Source: Oscillatoria salina IIICB1 (lineage in GTDB: Bacteria > Cyanobacteriota > Cyanobacteriia > Cyanobacteriales > SIO1D9). From it: a stretch of 36,644 nt of DNA. The notes below the pieces were generated by a model that saw only the letters and a program-made list of their open reading frames with translations, was not told the origin of the DNA and searched no databases. Position 1 is the stretch's first letter; each line of letters begins with the position of its first letter. A program made the translations under genes and the position numbers. The DNA is taken from the NCBI RefSeq assembly GCF_020144665.1, contig NZ_JAAHBQ010000061.1:1-36644 (forward strand), written 5' to 3'. Below, in pieces: positions 23,177 to 31,910 of this stretch.

Positions 23177-26002
23177 ATGAAATTTCAAGGGTTTGCAGAA
23201 ATTCAGCAACAAGAACTCTTCCTGCGTCATAATCAGGGGCTTTCTCAACTTATTACCATTCCTGGGCTGCAAAATGGCGATTTAATCCAAGTTTGTACCC
23301 GCGCTACCGAAATTGTCGCCGCGACTCTCGAAGTCGAACGAGTGGGGATTTGGTTCTACAATCGAGCCAAAACTTCAATTCGCTGCTGCGATTTGTACGA
23401 AAGTAATTTAGATCGTCATTCTCAAGGGACGGAATTGAGTGTAGCTTCTTACCCCATTTATTTCCAAGCTTTAGCAACCGAACAAGCCATAATTGCTGAT
23501 GATGTTAACAATCATCCTAGTACCCAAGAGTTTAGGGAAGATTATTTTCAACCACAAAACATTGCTTCTACTCTTGACGCACCAATTATTCATCAAGGAG
23601 AATTGGTAGGAGTAGTTTGCACTGAAAAATTAGCAACGCCGAGACAGTGGCAAAGTCAAGATTTAAATTTAGTTATTTCTGTAGGTTTAGTCGTATCTCT
23701 CTGTTTAGAAACCCAATCGCGAATGTCAGTTTTAAACAAACTGAGAGATTCGCAGCAGATGTTGCAACTGGTAATAGATAATATTCCCCAAGCTATTTTT
23801 TGGAAAGATAAAAACTTAGTTTATCAAGGTTGCAATCAAACTTTTGCTCTTGATGCTGGATTAAAATCTGTAGCTGAAATTGTCGGTAAAACCGATTACG
23901 ATTTACCTTGGACAAAAGCAGAAGCCGACTGTTATCGAGAGAACGATCGCCGCATCATCTCCACCAAAATCCCCGAATATCACATCATTGAGCCACAGTT
24001 GCAAGCTGGGAATAAACAAGCATGGGTAGATACCAGTAAAATTCCCCTCAACAATCGAGAAGGTGAAGTAATTGGTATTCTCGGTACCTATGAAGATATT
24101 ACCGAACGCAAGCAAGCTGAGGAAAATTTACAAAAAAACAATCAAAAACTCGAACAAAGAGTTGCAGAAAGAACCCAAGAATTAAGCCGAATTAATCAAC
24201 TGCTACAGTTGGTGATGGATAATATTCCCCAAGCAATTTTCTGGAAAGATACTAACTTAGTTTATCAAGGTTGCAATCAAAGTTTTGCTATTGATGCTGG
24301 TTGTCAGTCCCCAGCAGAAATTGTTGGCAAAACTGATTACGATCTACCTTGGAAAAAAGAAGAAACTGAATTTTATCAGCGATGCGATCGCCGCGCGATC
24401 GAGTCAAATACTCCGCTATATCACATTATTGAGTGCCAAACACAAGCAGATGGAAAACAAGCTTGGTTAGATACAAATAAGGTTCCTTTACACAACGAAA
24501 AAGGCGAAGTAATCGGCATTCTCGGTACTTATGAAGATATTACCGAACGCCAACAAGCCGAGTTAGCGCTACAACAAAGCCAAGCCAGATTACAAACAAA
24601 AGCCCAACAAGAAGAATTACTAAATCAGCTTTCTCATCAAATTCGTCAGTCTTTAGATTTAGAGCAAATCTTGACTACAGCAGTGCAAGAAATTTACAAA
24701 CAATTAGGTGTAGATCGCTGTATTTTTAGCTGGTTTCATCCAGGAAATCCGGCATCATGGGAGGTAGTTAAAGAAGCTAAAAAACCGGAATTACCTAGCT
24801 TTATTGGAGAATATCCTGATAGTTTAGAGAATTTTAACTTAGTAGAAAGACTTTTACAACTAGAAGTAATTAGGGAAGACAATTTAGCAGCTAGTAGCGA
24901 AACTGGTTTTCGCTTGCTTTATGAAGAATGGGGCTGTCGCTCGGTGATTTTGTTACCAATCAAAACAATAGAGGAAGATTTAGGGGTTTTGAGTTTTGGG
25001 AACTATCAAAATCAACGAAATTGGACAGAAGGTGAGATCGAGTTGATGTTAGGGGTACGAGATCGACTCGCGATCGCGATCAAACAAGCAAAACTTTACA
25101 ATCGTGCTAAGGAAAGAGCGGTACAATTAGAAAAAGCACTATCCGAACTCAGTCGCAAAAAACTGCAACTTGTCCAAGCAGAAAAAATGTCTAGTTTAGG
25201 ACAAATGGTTGCCGGATTAGCCCACGAAATCAACAACCCAGTTAGTTTTATTCACGGTAATCTTACTCATTTGAGCGGCTATACTCAAGATTTACTAGAT
25301 TTAGTCGCACTCTACGAACAGAAGTTTCCCCATCCCGGTGAAGATATTGAACTCAAAATCGAGGAGATTGACTTAGAATTTCTGCGAGAAGATTTATTAA
25401 ATATCGTTGATTCAATTCAGGTAGGAACCGATCGCATTTGTGAAATCATTCGTTCTTTGCGTACTTTCAGCCGTCTCGATGAAGCAGAACTCAAACCGGC
25501 TGATATTCATGAAGGTTTATCTTCAACTCTATTAATTTTACAACATCGTCTCAAAGCTCACGGCTCCCGTCCCAAAATTGAAGTGATTAAGGAATATGGT
25601 AAATTACCGTTAGTAGATTGTTATCCGGGAGCGCTTAATCAAGTATTCATGAATTTACTAGCAAACGCGATCGAAGCGATCGAAGAAGCGTTTACGAACT
25701 CAGAACTATCCGGAAATTCTTATCGAGGAACAATTCGCATTCGCAGCGAAGTAATCGATCGCAAAATAGTCAAAATTACTATTGCTGATAATGGTTCCGG
25801 AATTTCGCCAGAAGCAATTCCCCAGTTATTCGATCCTTTCTTTACCACTAAACCAATTGGTAAAGGTACGGGTTTAGGATTATCTATTTCTCATTCAATT
25901 ATTGTCGATCGCCACGGCGGTTCTCTCACTTGTAAATCTAACTTAGGCGTTGGGACTGAGTTTATCGTCCAAATTCCTCTACGTCATCCGGAATGTACTT
26001 AA
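23177..26002 (+). CDS. Sensor histidine kinase, GAF-PAS-PAS-GAF-HisKA-HATPase
   Basis: 941 residues, no membrane segments, so a cytoplasmic sensor. The order is GAF at about 30-180; PAS 1 with its PAC tail (YEDITERKQAE) at about 197-316; a short coiled coil; PAS 2 at about 344-462, also ending YEDITER; GAF 2 at about 480-642; a coiled coil; HisKA with the phosphoacceptor His683 in GLAHEINNP; and HATPase with the N box NQVFMNLLANAIEAIEE, IADNGSGIS and GKGTGLGLSIS. The GAF domains lack the Cys-His of a bilin site, so light sensing is not indicated. There is no receiver domain and no response regulator gene nearby: an orphan kinase. The two PAS domains are close duplicates of each other. Confidence 0.93.
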   Translation: MKFQGFAEIQQQELFLRHNQGLSQLITIPGLQNGDLIQVCTRATEIVAATLEVERVGIWFYNRAKTSIRCCDLYESNLDRHSQGTELSVASYPIYFQALATEQAIIADDVNNHPSTQEFREDYFQPQNIASTLDAPIIHQGELVGVVCTEKLATPRQWQSQDLNLVISVGLVVSLCLETQSRMSVLNKLRDSQQMLQLVIDNIPQAIFWKDKNLVYQGCNQTFALDAGLKSVAEIVGKTDYDLPWTKAEADCYRENDRRIISTKIPEYHIIEPQLQAGNKQAWVDTSKIPLNNREGEVIGILGTYEDITERKQAEENLQKNNQKLEQRVAERTQELSRINQLLQLVMDNIPQAIFWKDTNLVYQGCNQSFAIDAGCQSPAEIVGKTDYDLPWKKEETEFYQRCDRRAIESNTPLYHIIECQTQADGKQAWLDTNKVPLHNEKGEVIGILGTYEDITERQQAELALQQSQARLQTKAQQEELLNQLSHQIRQSLDLEQILTTAVQEIYKQLGVDRCIFSWFHPGNPASWEVVKEAKKPELPSFIGEYPDSLENFNLVERLLQLEVIREDNLAASSETGFRLLYEEWGCRSVILLPIKTIEEDLGVLSFGNYQNQRNWTEGEIELMLGVRDRLAIAIKQAKLYNRAKERAVQLEKALSELSRKKLQLVQAEKMSSLGQMVAGLAHEINNPVSFIHGNLTHLSGYTQDLLDLVALYEQKFPHPGEDIELKIEEIDLEFLREDLLNIVDSIQVGTDRICEIIRSLRTFSRLDEAELKPADIHEGLSSTLLILQHRLKAHGSRPKIEVIKEYGKLPLVDCYPGALNQVFMNLLANAIEAIEEAFTNSELSGNSYRGTIRIRSEVIDRKIVKITIADNGSGISPEAIPQLFDPFFTTKPIGKGTGLGLSISHSIIVDRHGGSLTCKSNLGVGTEFIVQIPLRHPECT
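23771..24562 (+). repeat. Tandem duplication of PAS-encoding segment
   Basis: Segments of about 351 bp at about 23771-24121 and 24212-24562 encode PAS domains that agree at roughly two thirds of positions. Shared runs include DNIPQAIFWKD, NLVYQGCNQ, EIVGKTDYDLPW and EVIGILGTYEDITER. The DNA is also close over stretches. The copies are offset by 441 bp, in frame. Confidence 0.85.
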
Positions 26003-26094
26003 CAATAATCACAAAAAACAGCTTTATTTCTAACTTATTGAGAATTGCTATAGATGATTTACTTGTTTATTTTGTCATTGATTAAGATAAAAAT

Positions 26095-26526
26095 ATGGAA
26101 AGAGGATTATTATGGTTGCCCTTGCTGATAGCATTTTTCTGGTTAGCCTGGGCAGGTTGGAACGAATACCAAAAAATCGAAGCCTACAAGCACTGGGCAG
26201 AAAGTTTCGAGCAAGCAAAATATGATATTTATGCAGTTTTGGGTCAAAAGGGTAAAATAATAACTTGGGGAAGGCCGACGCGTCGGGAACCTGTGGAGAT
26301 AGAAAGTTTTTCTCTGGATGATGTAGAATCAATTAATTTGTTAGTAGACGATCGACGAATTAATTCAGAAGAAGCGCCCAGTAAAGGAAAGCCCAGTTTA
26401 GAGTTTATTTTCGCGAAGCAAGATAAGTCAATGAAAGTTCCTTTTACCGATATTTCCCTGGCAGCGAAATGGCAGAGTTACTTACAAAAGTTGCATTGGA
26501 AATCGGACGATGATCTTGGGAATTGA
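26095..26526 (+). CDS. Small membrane-anchored unknown protein
   Basis: 143 residues. It has one N-terminal membrane segment (LLWLPLLIAFFWLAWAGW) followed by a soluble domain with YDIYAVLGQKGKIITWGRPTRREP, a segment FSLDDVESINLLVDDR and a C-terminal FTDISLAAKWQSYLQKLHW. The soluble part looks like a small beta-rich fold, perhaps PH-like, facing the cytoplasm. No family name can be given. The gene is preceded by the histidine kinase (92 bp) and followed by a 36-bp perfect palindrome, then the convergent amylase gene. Confidence 0.6.
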   Translation: MERGLLWLPLLIAFFWLAWAGWNEYQKIEAYKHWAESFEQAKYDIYAVLGQKGKIITWGRPTRREPVEIESFSLDDVESINLLVDDRRINSEEAPSKGKPSLEFIFAKQDKSMKVPFTDISLAAKWQSYLQKLHWKSDDDLGN

Positions 26527-26542
26527 TGATTTTATCGCGGGT

Positions 26543-26578
26543 ATTTCTCGAGACGTTGCCGGCAACGTCTCGAGAAAT
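26543..26578. repeat. GTTGC-palindrome dispersed repeat, copy 5
   Basis: This is a perfect 36-bp palindrome with half-site ATTTCTCGAGACGTTGCC. It is the longest copy, and its outer part (TCTCGAG) and centre (GCCGGC) differ from the common version by paired changes that keep the stem intact. It lies between two convergent genes, so it can serve as a terminator for both. Confidence 0.9.
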
Positions 26579-26609
26579 TAATAAGAAAGGTAAATATTAC
26601 CAAATTAGC

Positions 26610-28562
26610 TTATGATTCCCGTCCTGATGCCCAAAGATCGCGCCATTTAACAGTACCTTCAGTTGCAAGTACCCAGCGACGGCAAACTAAATTTTCTCGC
26701 AAAGGTGACATTCCTGCACGTAAGAGAACGTATTTGTAACTAATTAATTTACCTGCACTTTCATCAAAGGGAATTTCATTGAACCAAGTGTTTTGATTAA
26801 TGTATTCTAGTTGGTATGCTTGGGCAATATCCCAATTACCTAATTCTGGACAATCCCCAATCACAGCAACAATTTCCCCGGGTTTAGTTTGCACGCCGTT
26901 TAGTTGCGCCCGGACAATAATTTTTCCTTTGACTCGTTCGCCAACATGACTGAAAACAATTACTTCTTTTGCACCTAGTTCGAGGTTGTCAAGGTGGCTA
27001 TTTTTGACTTCGTACTTATCGCGAGATAAAACATCAGTGTGTTCGCCATCTGGTAACTCGGTTTCTACTGATTCTAAAGTAACAGCTTCCCCTTTATTCA
27101 TAGCAACAAATAATACTGAATCTCGATAACGTCGCACGTAGCAATAAACGTCAGGAGTAATATATTTTTGCCATTGACTTCCTAAAGAAACTGCTGGATT
27201 CAGTCGTCGTAAACCAGAAAGTAAGCGCAGATCGCGATAAATTTGGGTTTCTGTATCCCAACTATCCATCATAGGACGGTTGTAGGGATCGTTGTTACCG
27301 TAAGGATTGCGATCGCTATTAGTATCGTCGTGCAAATATTGTTCTGTACCGTAATAAATACAAGGAATACCACGGGAAGTCATGACTAAAATCACTGCCA
27401 AACGTAAGATATCTGGATCGGGATTTAACGTTTGGAAGCGATACATATCGTGATTATCGATAAAGGTAATTAATTCGGTGGCGCTGTTGTAACGATAATC
27501 AAGATTGAGAATGTCTTGGATGAGATGAAATCCTCCTTCTGCGTTTATTCCTAATCCTTGACGGATTGCCATACATAAGCCAAAGTCAAGGATTGTCATG
27601 CCAGAATTGTTAACAAATTCGACGGAAAGATCGCTTTCGGGATGACTGTTAATCCATTCGCCAAAGATGAAAATATCTGGTTTGTGGTTTTGAATATCGG
27701 CGTTGAATTCTTGCCAAAACCAAATTGGCATATGCTTGACAGTATCGATTCGCAAAGCATCAATTCCTCTGTCTATCCATTGTTTAATTGCTGCTTTGAT
27801 GTAGTTGCGATATTCAATATTGTTTTCGTTAAAAGTGGCTAATCCTGATAGTTCGCAGTTTTTTACTTGCCACTCGTCTTCCCAATTTGTTACTTCGCCG
27901 TAGTGATGATACCACCATTTACCTTCGTCTTCGTTAAAGTCAGCAATTTTTACGCCGTCGTCGTAGAGAATGCCTTTTCTACCGCTTATATCCGGATTGC
28001 TGTGGTTGCAAACAATATCCAAAATTAATTTCATGTTGCGCTGGTGTATTTCGGCGATTAATCGATCGAAAATTGTGTTTTTTGCTTCTTGTGTTTTGTT
28101 GAGCGATGGGTTATCATTTTTATTAATAAAACGAGGATTAATGCGCTTAAAGTCTTTTGTCCAATAGCCATGAATAGCAGCGCTTTCAATAAATAAAGCT
28201 TCGATTTGCTCGAATAAAGGTGTTAGCCAAATCGCGGTAATTCCTAGGTTTTTGAGGTAGTCGAGTTTGTCGATTACTCCTTGTAAATCGCCGCCCCAGT
28301 ATTTACCCCATTCTTGTTTATCAGGGTCGTATAATTCTGGGTTAGGTCCGGCATTGTTTTCTGGATCGCCATCACAAAAACGATCGACGACGAGAAAGTA
28401 AATTGTTTCTTGACGAAATTCGATATCTCTAGTGTAGAGAAATTCTAAATCAATATCGATTTCTGGGGTAGTTTCACCGACAAGAGCTTCGACTTCAGCT
28501 TCAGATGCGACTTTGCTGGCTTGATACTGAGATGAGGAAGCATGAGGAGAAGTATTAACCAT
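26610..28562 (-). CDS. GH13 alpha-amylase-type enzyme with starch-binding CBM20
   Basis: 650 residues without a signal peptide. The GH13 barrel starts at about residue 50 (QETIYFLVVDRFCDGDPEN). Region I is DIVCNHSNP. The nucleophile is Asp273 in DALRIDTVKHMP, the acid/base is Glu302 in IFGEWIN, and the third acid is Asp372 in FIDNHDMY. A C-terminal CBM20 at about 552-645 has RAQLNGVQTKPGEIVAVIGD, ELGNWD and the W-F-binding segment. This arrangement is that of alpha-amylases and cyclodextrin glucanotransferases; which one cannot be settled. It probably acts on intracellular glycogen or imported maltodextrin. GGAG lies 8 bp before the ATG. The sugar importer at 994-5493 is distant, and a link is speculative. 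Confidence 0.9.
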   Translation of the reverse strand: MVNTSPHASSSQYQASKVASEAEVEALVGETTPEIDIDLEFLYTRDIEFRQETIYFLVVDRFCDGDPENNAGPNPELYDPDKQEWGKYWGGDLQGVIDKLDYLKNLGITAIWLTPLFEQIEALFIESAAIHGYWTKDFKRINPRFINKNDNPSLNKTQEAKNTIFDRLIAEIHQRNMKLILDIVCNHSNPDISGRKGILYDDGVKIADFNEDEGKWWYHHYGEVTNWEDEWQVKNCELSGLATFNENNIEYRNYIKAAIKQWIDRGIDALRIDTVKHMPIWFWQEFNADIQNHKPDIFIFGEWINSHPESDLSVEFVNNSGMTILDFGLCMAIRQGLGINAEGGFHLIQDILNLDYRYNSATELITFIDNHDMYRFQTLNPDPDILRLAVILVMTSRGIPCIYYGTEQYLHDDTNSDRNPYGNNDPYNRPMMDSWDTETQIYRDLRLLSGLRRLNPAVSLGSQWQKYITPDVYCYVRRYRDSVLFVAMNKGEAVTLESVETELPDGEHTDVLSRDKYEVKNSHLDNLELGAKEVIVFSHVGERVKGKIIVRAQLNGVQTKPGEIVAVIGDCPELGNWDIAQAYQLEYINQNTWFNEIPFDESAGKLISYKYVLLRAGMSPLRENLVCRRWVLATEGTVKWRDLWASGRES

Positions 28563-28809
28563 AAAAGCTCCAAAAAAGGCGATCGCTGTTTATTATCTCA
28601 CTAAGTTTGGGTAAGCGCATCCGTACTACTGGAAACATCCTCTACAGTTTCCCCTAATTACACCGACTTCTTTAGCCTGCTTGGATATTGATGATCGATG
28701 CTAAAAACCTTGATTTTATAAGAATGTTCGATGTTGATAAAAGGTTGTCATTATCGCTATAAAACTGATAGCTTGAAATAAGCTAACTATCACTATCAGA
28801 GGTGTATTT

Positions 28810-29694
28810 ATGAATCCAGATGAACTTTTAAGCAAATATGCCGATGGAGAAAGAGATTTTTCTTCAGTTCAATTTATTGAAGCCGATTTTGCTAAAGTTA
28901 ATCTTAGTCGCGCTGATTTTACTGGTGCTAAACTGTCTGGCGTGAGGTTTTTTCAAGCTAATTTGAGCCGTGCAGTTTTCCTCAATGCTGACTTACGAGA
29001 AGCTGATTTGGAAGGTGCCGAACTCCCGGCAACTGACCTCAGTACAGCCGATTTAATGGGGGCTAATTTGAGCGGTGCTAATCTTAGTTTTGCTGATTTG
29101 ACTGGTGCGGATCTACGTCGCTCTAATTTGATGGTTGCTAAGTTAATTAATGCTAATCTTGTGGGAGTTAATTTCACGAGAAGCTTTTTGATTGGTGCTA
29201 ATCTGCGCGGAGCTAATTTAATGGGGGCAAATCTTAGCAGTTCTAATCTTAGTCAAGCTTATTTGTGCGAAGCCGATTTGCGCGAGGCAAACTTGGAAAA
29301 AGCTAATTTACAGCGAGCTTTGTACAACGAAAAAACTCGGTTTCCGGAAGGATTTAATCCTCCGAAAGCGGGTGCTTTTTGTCTTGCTCCTCAAGTTAAT
29401 CTTACAGGGGAAAATTTTAGTGGCGTTGATATCCCTGGAGTTAATTTACAGGGAGCTAATTTGGCTTATATAGATATGAGAAAGGCAAATTTACTTTGGG
29501 CTAATTTGAGTGGTGCTAATTTGAATGGTGCTAATTTGAGTGGTGCTAATTTGAGTGGCGCTAATCTCTTAGGAGCTAATATTACTGATGTTAATTTAGA
29601 AGGAGCAAATTTGAGCGGTGCAACAATGCCTGATGGGGTTGTCCACGCTGTTAGTCAGAAGCGAATGCCTGCTAAAAAAATTAAGCATAAATGA
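28810..29694 (+). CDS. Pentapeptide-repeat protein
   Basis: 294 residues, almost wholly A(D/N)LXX repeats forming a right-handed quadrilateral beta helix. Two repeat blocks (about 20-175 and 200-280) are separated by a non-repeat insert near 176-200 containing KTRFPEGFNPPKAGAFC. The N-terminus (MNPDELLSKYADGERDFSSVQF) is the common cap of this family, and the tail is basic (KKIKHK). No signal peptide is seen, so it is likely cytoplasmic. Such proteins are abundant in cyanobacteria with mostly unknown roles; topoisomerase mimicry is known for a few family members only. AGAGGTG precedes the ATG. Confidence 0.9.
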   Translation: MNPDELLSKYADGERDFSSVQFIEADFAKVNLSRADFTGAKLSGVRFFQANLSRAVFLNADLREADLEGAELPATDLSTADLMGANLSGANLSFADLTGADLRRSNLMVAKLINANLVGVNFTRSFLIGANLRGANLMGANLSSSNLSQAYLCEADLREANLEKANLQRALYNEKTRFPEGFNPPKAGAFCLAPQVNLTGENFSGVDIPGVNLQGANLAYIDMRKANLLWANLSGANLNGANLSGANLSGANLLGANITDVNLEGANLSGATMPDGVVHAVSQKRMPAKKIKHK

Positions 29695-29786
29695 TTTTTT
29701 GATTGGCAATTATTTCCTTGACAAAATTACGAGTTTCTGTATAAAAATATTTAATATTCTAAGTATTTAGACCGAATTTATTAATT

Positions 29787-30011
29787 TTATTCGCTCTCTA
29801 TTTCTACAAGTTTGTTTTTGGCAGATAAACCAGATTTTATTCGCACTTGACATTTTCTGACGGAAAATTTTTCAGCTAACAATTCAATTAATTCTTGATT
29901 CGCTTTTCCATCTCTGGGAGGAGATTTTAAACGTACTGTCAAACTTCCATCTGCTGCCGATTCGATTTTTTGATTTTTCGAGTTAGGTTTAACTTTAACT
30001 TGAATTTTCAT
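29787..30011 (-). CDS. DUF167 (YggU-like) family protein
   Basis: 74 residues, the typical size. [13 protein letters not shown] and [26 protein letters not shown], followed by [17 protein letters not shown], are the hallmark of DUF167. Function is not established. The start lies 3 bp after the stop of the DUF2809 gene, so they form a pair read from one transcript. Confidence 0.9.
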   Translation of the reverse strand: MKIQVKVKPNSKNQKIESAADGSLTVRLKSPPRDGKANQELIELLAEKFSVRKCQVRIKSGLSAKNKLVEIESE

Positions 30012-30014
30012 AAT

Positions 30015-30428
30015 TTAAATTTGCTTAGTTTTTCGGGAATTACAAATCAATTTTAGCCATAACCAGCCCAAGAAACAACCGATAACATAGTGAGGAAAAT
30101 CCCACCAAACAAAGGTTGTCCCAAGTAACATTTTACCAAGAAAAGTTGCTCTGACCGCAGCTAAAATTGGTGTTTGCCAAAGTTGGAGAAATTCTAAAGC
30201 ACAAGTGACACCAAAAACCCAGAAAGTAAGGGTAATTATGGCTTTTCGTTTCGGGATGAAAAAAAAGCCAAATAAACACCAAAAGATTTCGTATAAAATT
30301 GCACCGCCATAGTCATTTACCCACCAAGCGCCGATGCCATTATAGAATTTGGAATATAGACCGATTGGTGTCACAATTATTAGCGACCAGAGGGTGAGTA
30401 AGCGGCGATGAGTTAAAAAAGATTGCAT
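30015..30428 (-). CDS. DUF2809 family membrane protein
   Basis: 137 residues with about four membrane helices: LLTLWSLIIVTPIGLYSKFY; ILYEIFWCLFGFFFIP; AIITLTFWVFGVTCALEFLQL; and HYVIGCFLGWLWLKLI. The phrases WWVNDYGGAILYE, LEFLQLWQ and FVWWDFPHYVIGCFLG are those of DUF2809 proteins. Function not known. First gene of the pair with DUF167. A relic palindromic repeat lies upstream. Confidence 0.85.
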   Translation of the reverse strand: MQSFLTHRRLLTLWSLIIVTPIGLYSKFYNGIGAWWVNDYGGAILYEIFWCLFGFFFIPKRKAIITLTFWVFGVTCALEFLQLWQTPILAAVRATFLGKMLLGTTFVWWDFPHYVIGCFLGWLWLKLICNSRKTKQI

Positions 30429-30460
30429 TGAATTAGCTGAGGGCGAAATTTGGATAAGTG

Positions 30461-30492
30461 AGAGAGACGTTGCAGAAAACTGACGTCTCTCT
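30461..30492. repeat. GTTGC-palindrome dispersed repeat, degraded copy 6
   Basis: AGAGAGACGT (30461-30470) and ACGTCTCTCT (30483-30492) pair perfectly, but the centre is TGCAGAAAACTG where other copies have TGCATGCA. This is a decayed copy of the palindromic family, 33 bp upstream of the DUF2809 start. Confidence 0.7.
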
Positions 30493-30560
30493 ATCAGCTA
30501 TCAGGCAGGGTAAGAGTTGTAGCGCGTTGGCACTTCATAGCAGTTTCTCTAGCAATACGT

Positions 30561-30942
30561 TTATATGAAACTGCATACACGAAAACCAACATCACGGTAT
30601 ATGATATCATCCTTTCTCAAATCGTCATTACGGTTGGCAGAGCGAGATCGAAAAACGTTGCTTTTCCAGCCTCCGCCTCGAATTGGGGCGTATTCATCAT
30701 TGCCTCCAATTCTAGACTTGCCATCGTTAAAAGAAAGGCGATACTTTAACTAAATGCTGAGGAAAATCCTCAGCACCATTCCCCGTACTGCCCATCATAA
30801 ATTATCCACCAGGAATAGCTACCATTTCCAAAGTTATATTATTCCCTAAGTCTTCGGTGAACACCTGGGCTTGTTTCTTCTCTGTAGCTATAATTTCTCC
30901 CATCATCTGGCGCACCTTTCGTTTTATGTGGAAATTTCTCAT
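30561..30942 (-). pseudogene. SUMF1/formylglycine-generating-enzyme family gene, deleted and broken
   Basis: Read on the minus strand from ATG 30942, 46 codons end with LEMVAIPGG and a TAA (30804-30802). Past the stop the same frame continues FMMGSTGNGAEDFPQHLVKVSPFF. This is the N-terminal signature of SUMF1-family proteins (l.mv.iPgG.F.MGs...e.p.h.V.v..F). The next stop TAA follows. In a second frame 30749-30561 continues GKSRIGGNDEYAPIRGGGW, then RSRSANRND, and ends YRDVGFRVCSFI with TAA 30563-30561: the family's C-terminal signature (RGGsW....R.A.R......GFR). So the two ends of the gene survive, with a nonsense codon, a large internal deletion (well over 100 codons by family length) and a frameshift. 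It starts 32 bp after the WYL regulator's stop codon on the same strand. The plus-strand open frame over it is a mirror of this relic. Confidence 0.82.
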
Positions 30943-30973
30943 GCTATGACTAGACACTTATCTTGCGATCGGG

Positions 30974-31831
30974 TTACTCCCTGACGCTTAAACCGTAGTT
31001 TTGGCAAATAGATCGCGCTTCTGCAATGACGCGATCGCGCACACTCTGGGGTGCAACCACAATACAGTTCTTACCATAGGCGCGGACTTCTCTTAGTAGC
31101 CAATAGGTACTAGAAATACGACGAGTAATGATTCTCAAGTCTTCCTCTCGTCGATCGTCAACATCATTGGGCTTCGGTTCATAGGCAGTTGTGAGTCTAT
31201 CTAAAAAGTGTAATTGCACTTCAATGGTATCTAACCCATCTCGCCATGTTCCCGAAGTAGGAGTTGTAACTAAGTTCTGAATCCGATCTAAGCGAAATGT
31301 CCAATTGTGCTGCAACTCAGGAATATCTTTATTTCCCTCGGTTTCCTCACTCCAAATTTCGAGGTAATACCGCTTCTCACGAAAGCGGATTTTAGCATAG
31401 CAGACGGTAAATTCCCAATCTTTTTGAGTAGTGTCACGGTAGTACAGGCGAAAGGGTTGGCGATTGGCAATATGCCGATCCAGGATAATCCGCCACGCTT
31501 CCATCGGCTGACTAACACGCTCTAAAAGAGCTTGACGCAAGGGAGGTTCCGGGTTTCCACATTCTAGGATTAGTGCAGCTAGGGTTTGCGCTTCCCCAAT
31601 GTAGCCGGAATCTACCAGGACACTGGTAGCTTGTTCGAGGGACTGCACTTGCACTTCGTTGAGTTGGAAGGGGGGACTGAGGGAAAATTGGTCTTGCGCG
31701 ATCGCGACAATCAACCCCGATACGCTGGGTCTGTCACCCCACATAATATCAAGGCGGGTGGCAATTCTCTCTAGTTGTTCTTTTGTTCCTGGGGGAATGG
31801 ATAAGGTTAATGTTTCTGTTTTTCTAGGCAT
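30974..31831 (-). CDS. WYL-domain transcription regulator of the CRISPR-Cas locus
   Basis: 285 residues. The N-terminus (TLTLSIPPGTKEQLERIATRLD, then PSVSGLIVAIAQ) looks like a ribbon-helix-helix DNA-binding unit. A WYL domain follows at about 120-190: QPFRLYYRDT, RYYLEIW in place of the W-Y-L triad, and WTFRLDRIQNLV. A C-terminal WCX-like part has TYWLLREVRAYGKNCIVVAPQSVRDRVI. It is divergent from cas3 with 79 bp between them. The same place beside type I-D genes in Synechocystis is held by Sll7009, a WYL protein reported to repress a CRISPR locus. By analogy it would bind the shared promoter and respond to a ligand or nucleic acid. Confidence 0.88.
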   Translation of the reverse strand: MPRKTETLTLSIPPGTKEQLERIATRLDIMWGDRPSVSGLIVAIAQDQFSLSPPFQLNEVQVQSLEQATSVLVDSGYIGEAQTLAALILECGNPEPPLRQALLERVSQPMEAWRIILDRHIANRQPFRLYYRDTTQKDWEFTVCYAKIRFREKRYYLEIWSEETEGNKDIPELQHNWTFRLDRIQNLVTTPTSGTWRDGLDTIEVQLHFLDRLTTAYEPKPNDVDDRREEDLRIITRRISSTYWLLREVRAYGKNCIVVAPQSVRDRVIAEARSICQNYGLSVRE

Positions 31832-31844
31832 TCTCGATTTACAC

Positions 31845-31873
31845 TTGCACTCTCAGGAAATATCTGTCATATT
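31845..31873 (+). promoter_or_regulatory. Candidate promoter for cas3-cas10d
   Basis: TTGCAC (31845-31850) and CATATT (31868-31873) are spaced by 17 bp and lie 37 bp upstream of the cas3 ATG, in the only gap between the divergent WYL and cas3 genes. The fit to -35/-10 consensus is fair. The WYL regulator presumably acts in this 79-bp gap. Confidence 0.35.
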
Positions 31874-31910
31874 AGCAATAGTACAAATGCAGTAAGTAAG
31901 CGACAACCCG

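Noticed and set aside
24617-25102. Bilin-binding GAF (cyanobacteriochrome) in the histidine kinase
   Set aside because: Neither GAF domain shows the Cys-His pair or DXCF motif needed for chromophore attachment.
28953-29177. Minus-strand frame opposite the pentapeptide gene
   Set aside because: Its repetitive K/S/A/L content is the reverse reading of the pentapeptide repeats.
30565-30753. Plus-strand 62-residue open frame
   Set aside because: It is the mirror of the SUMF1-family relic on the minus strand, which carries the recognisable protein sequence.
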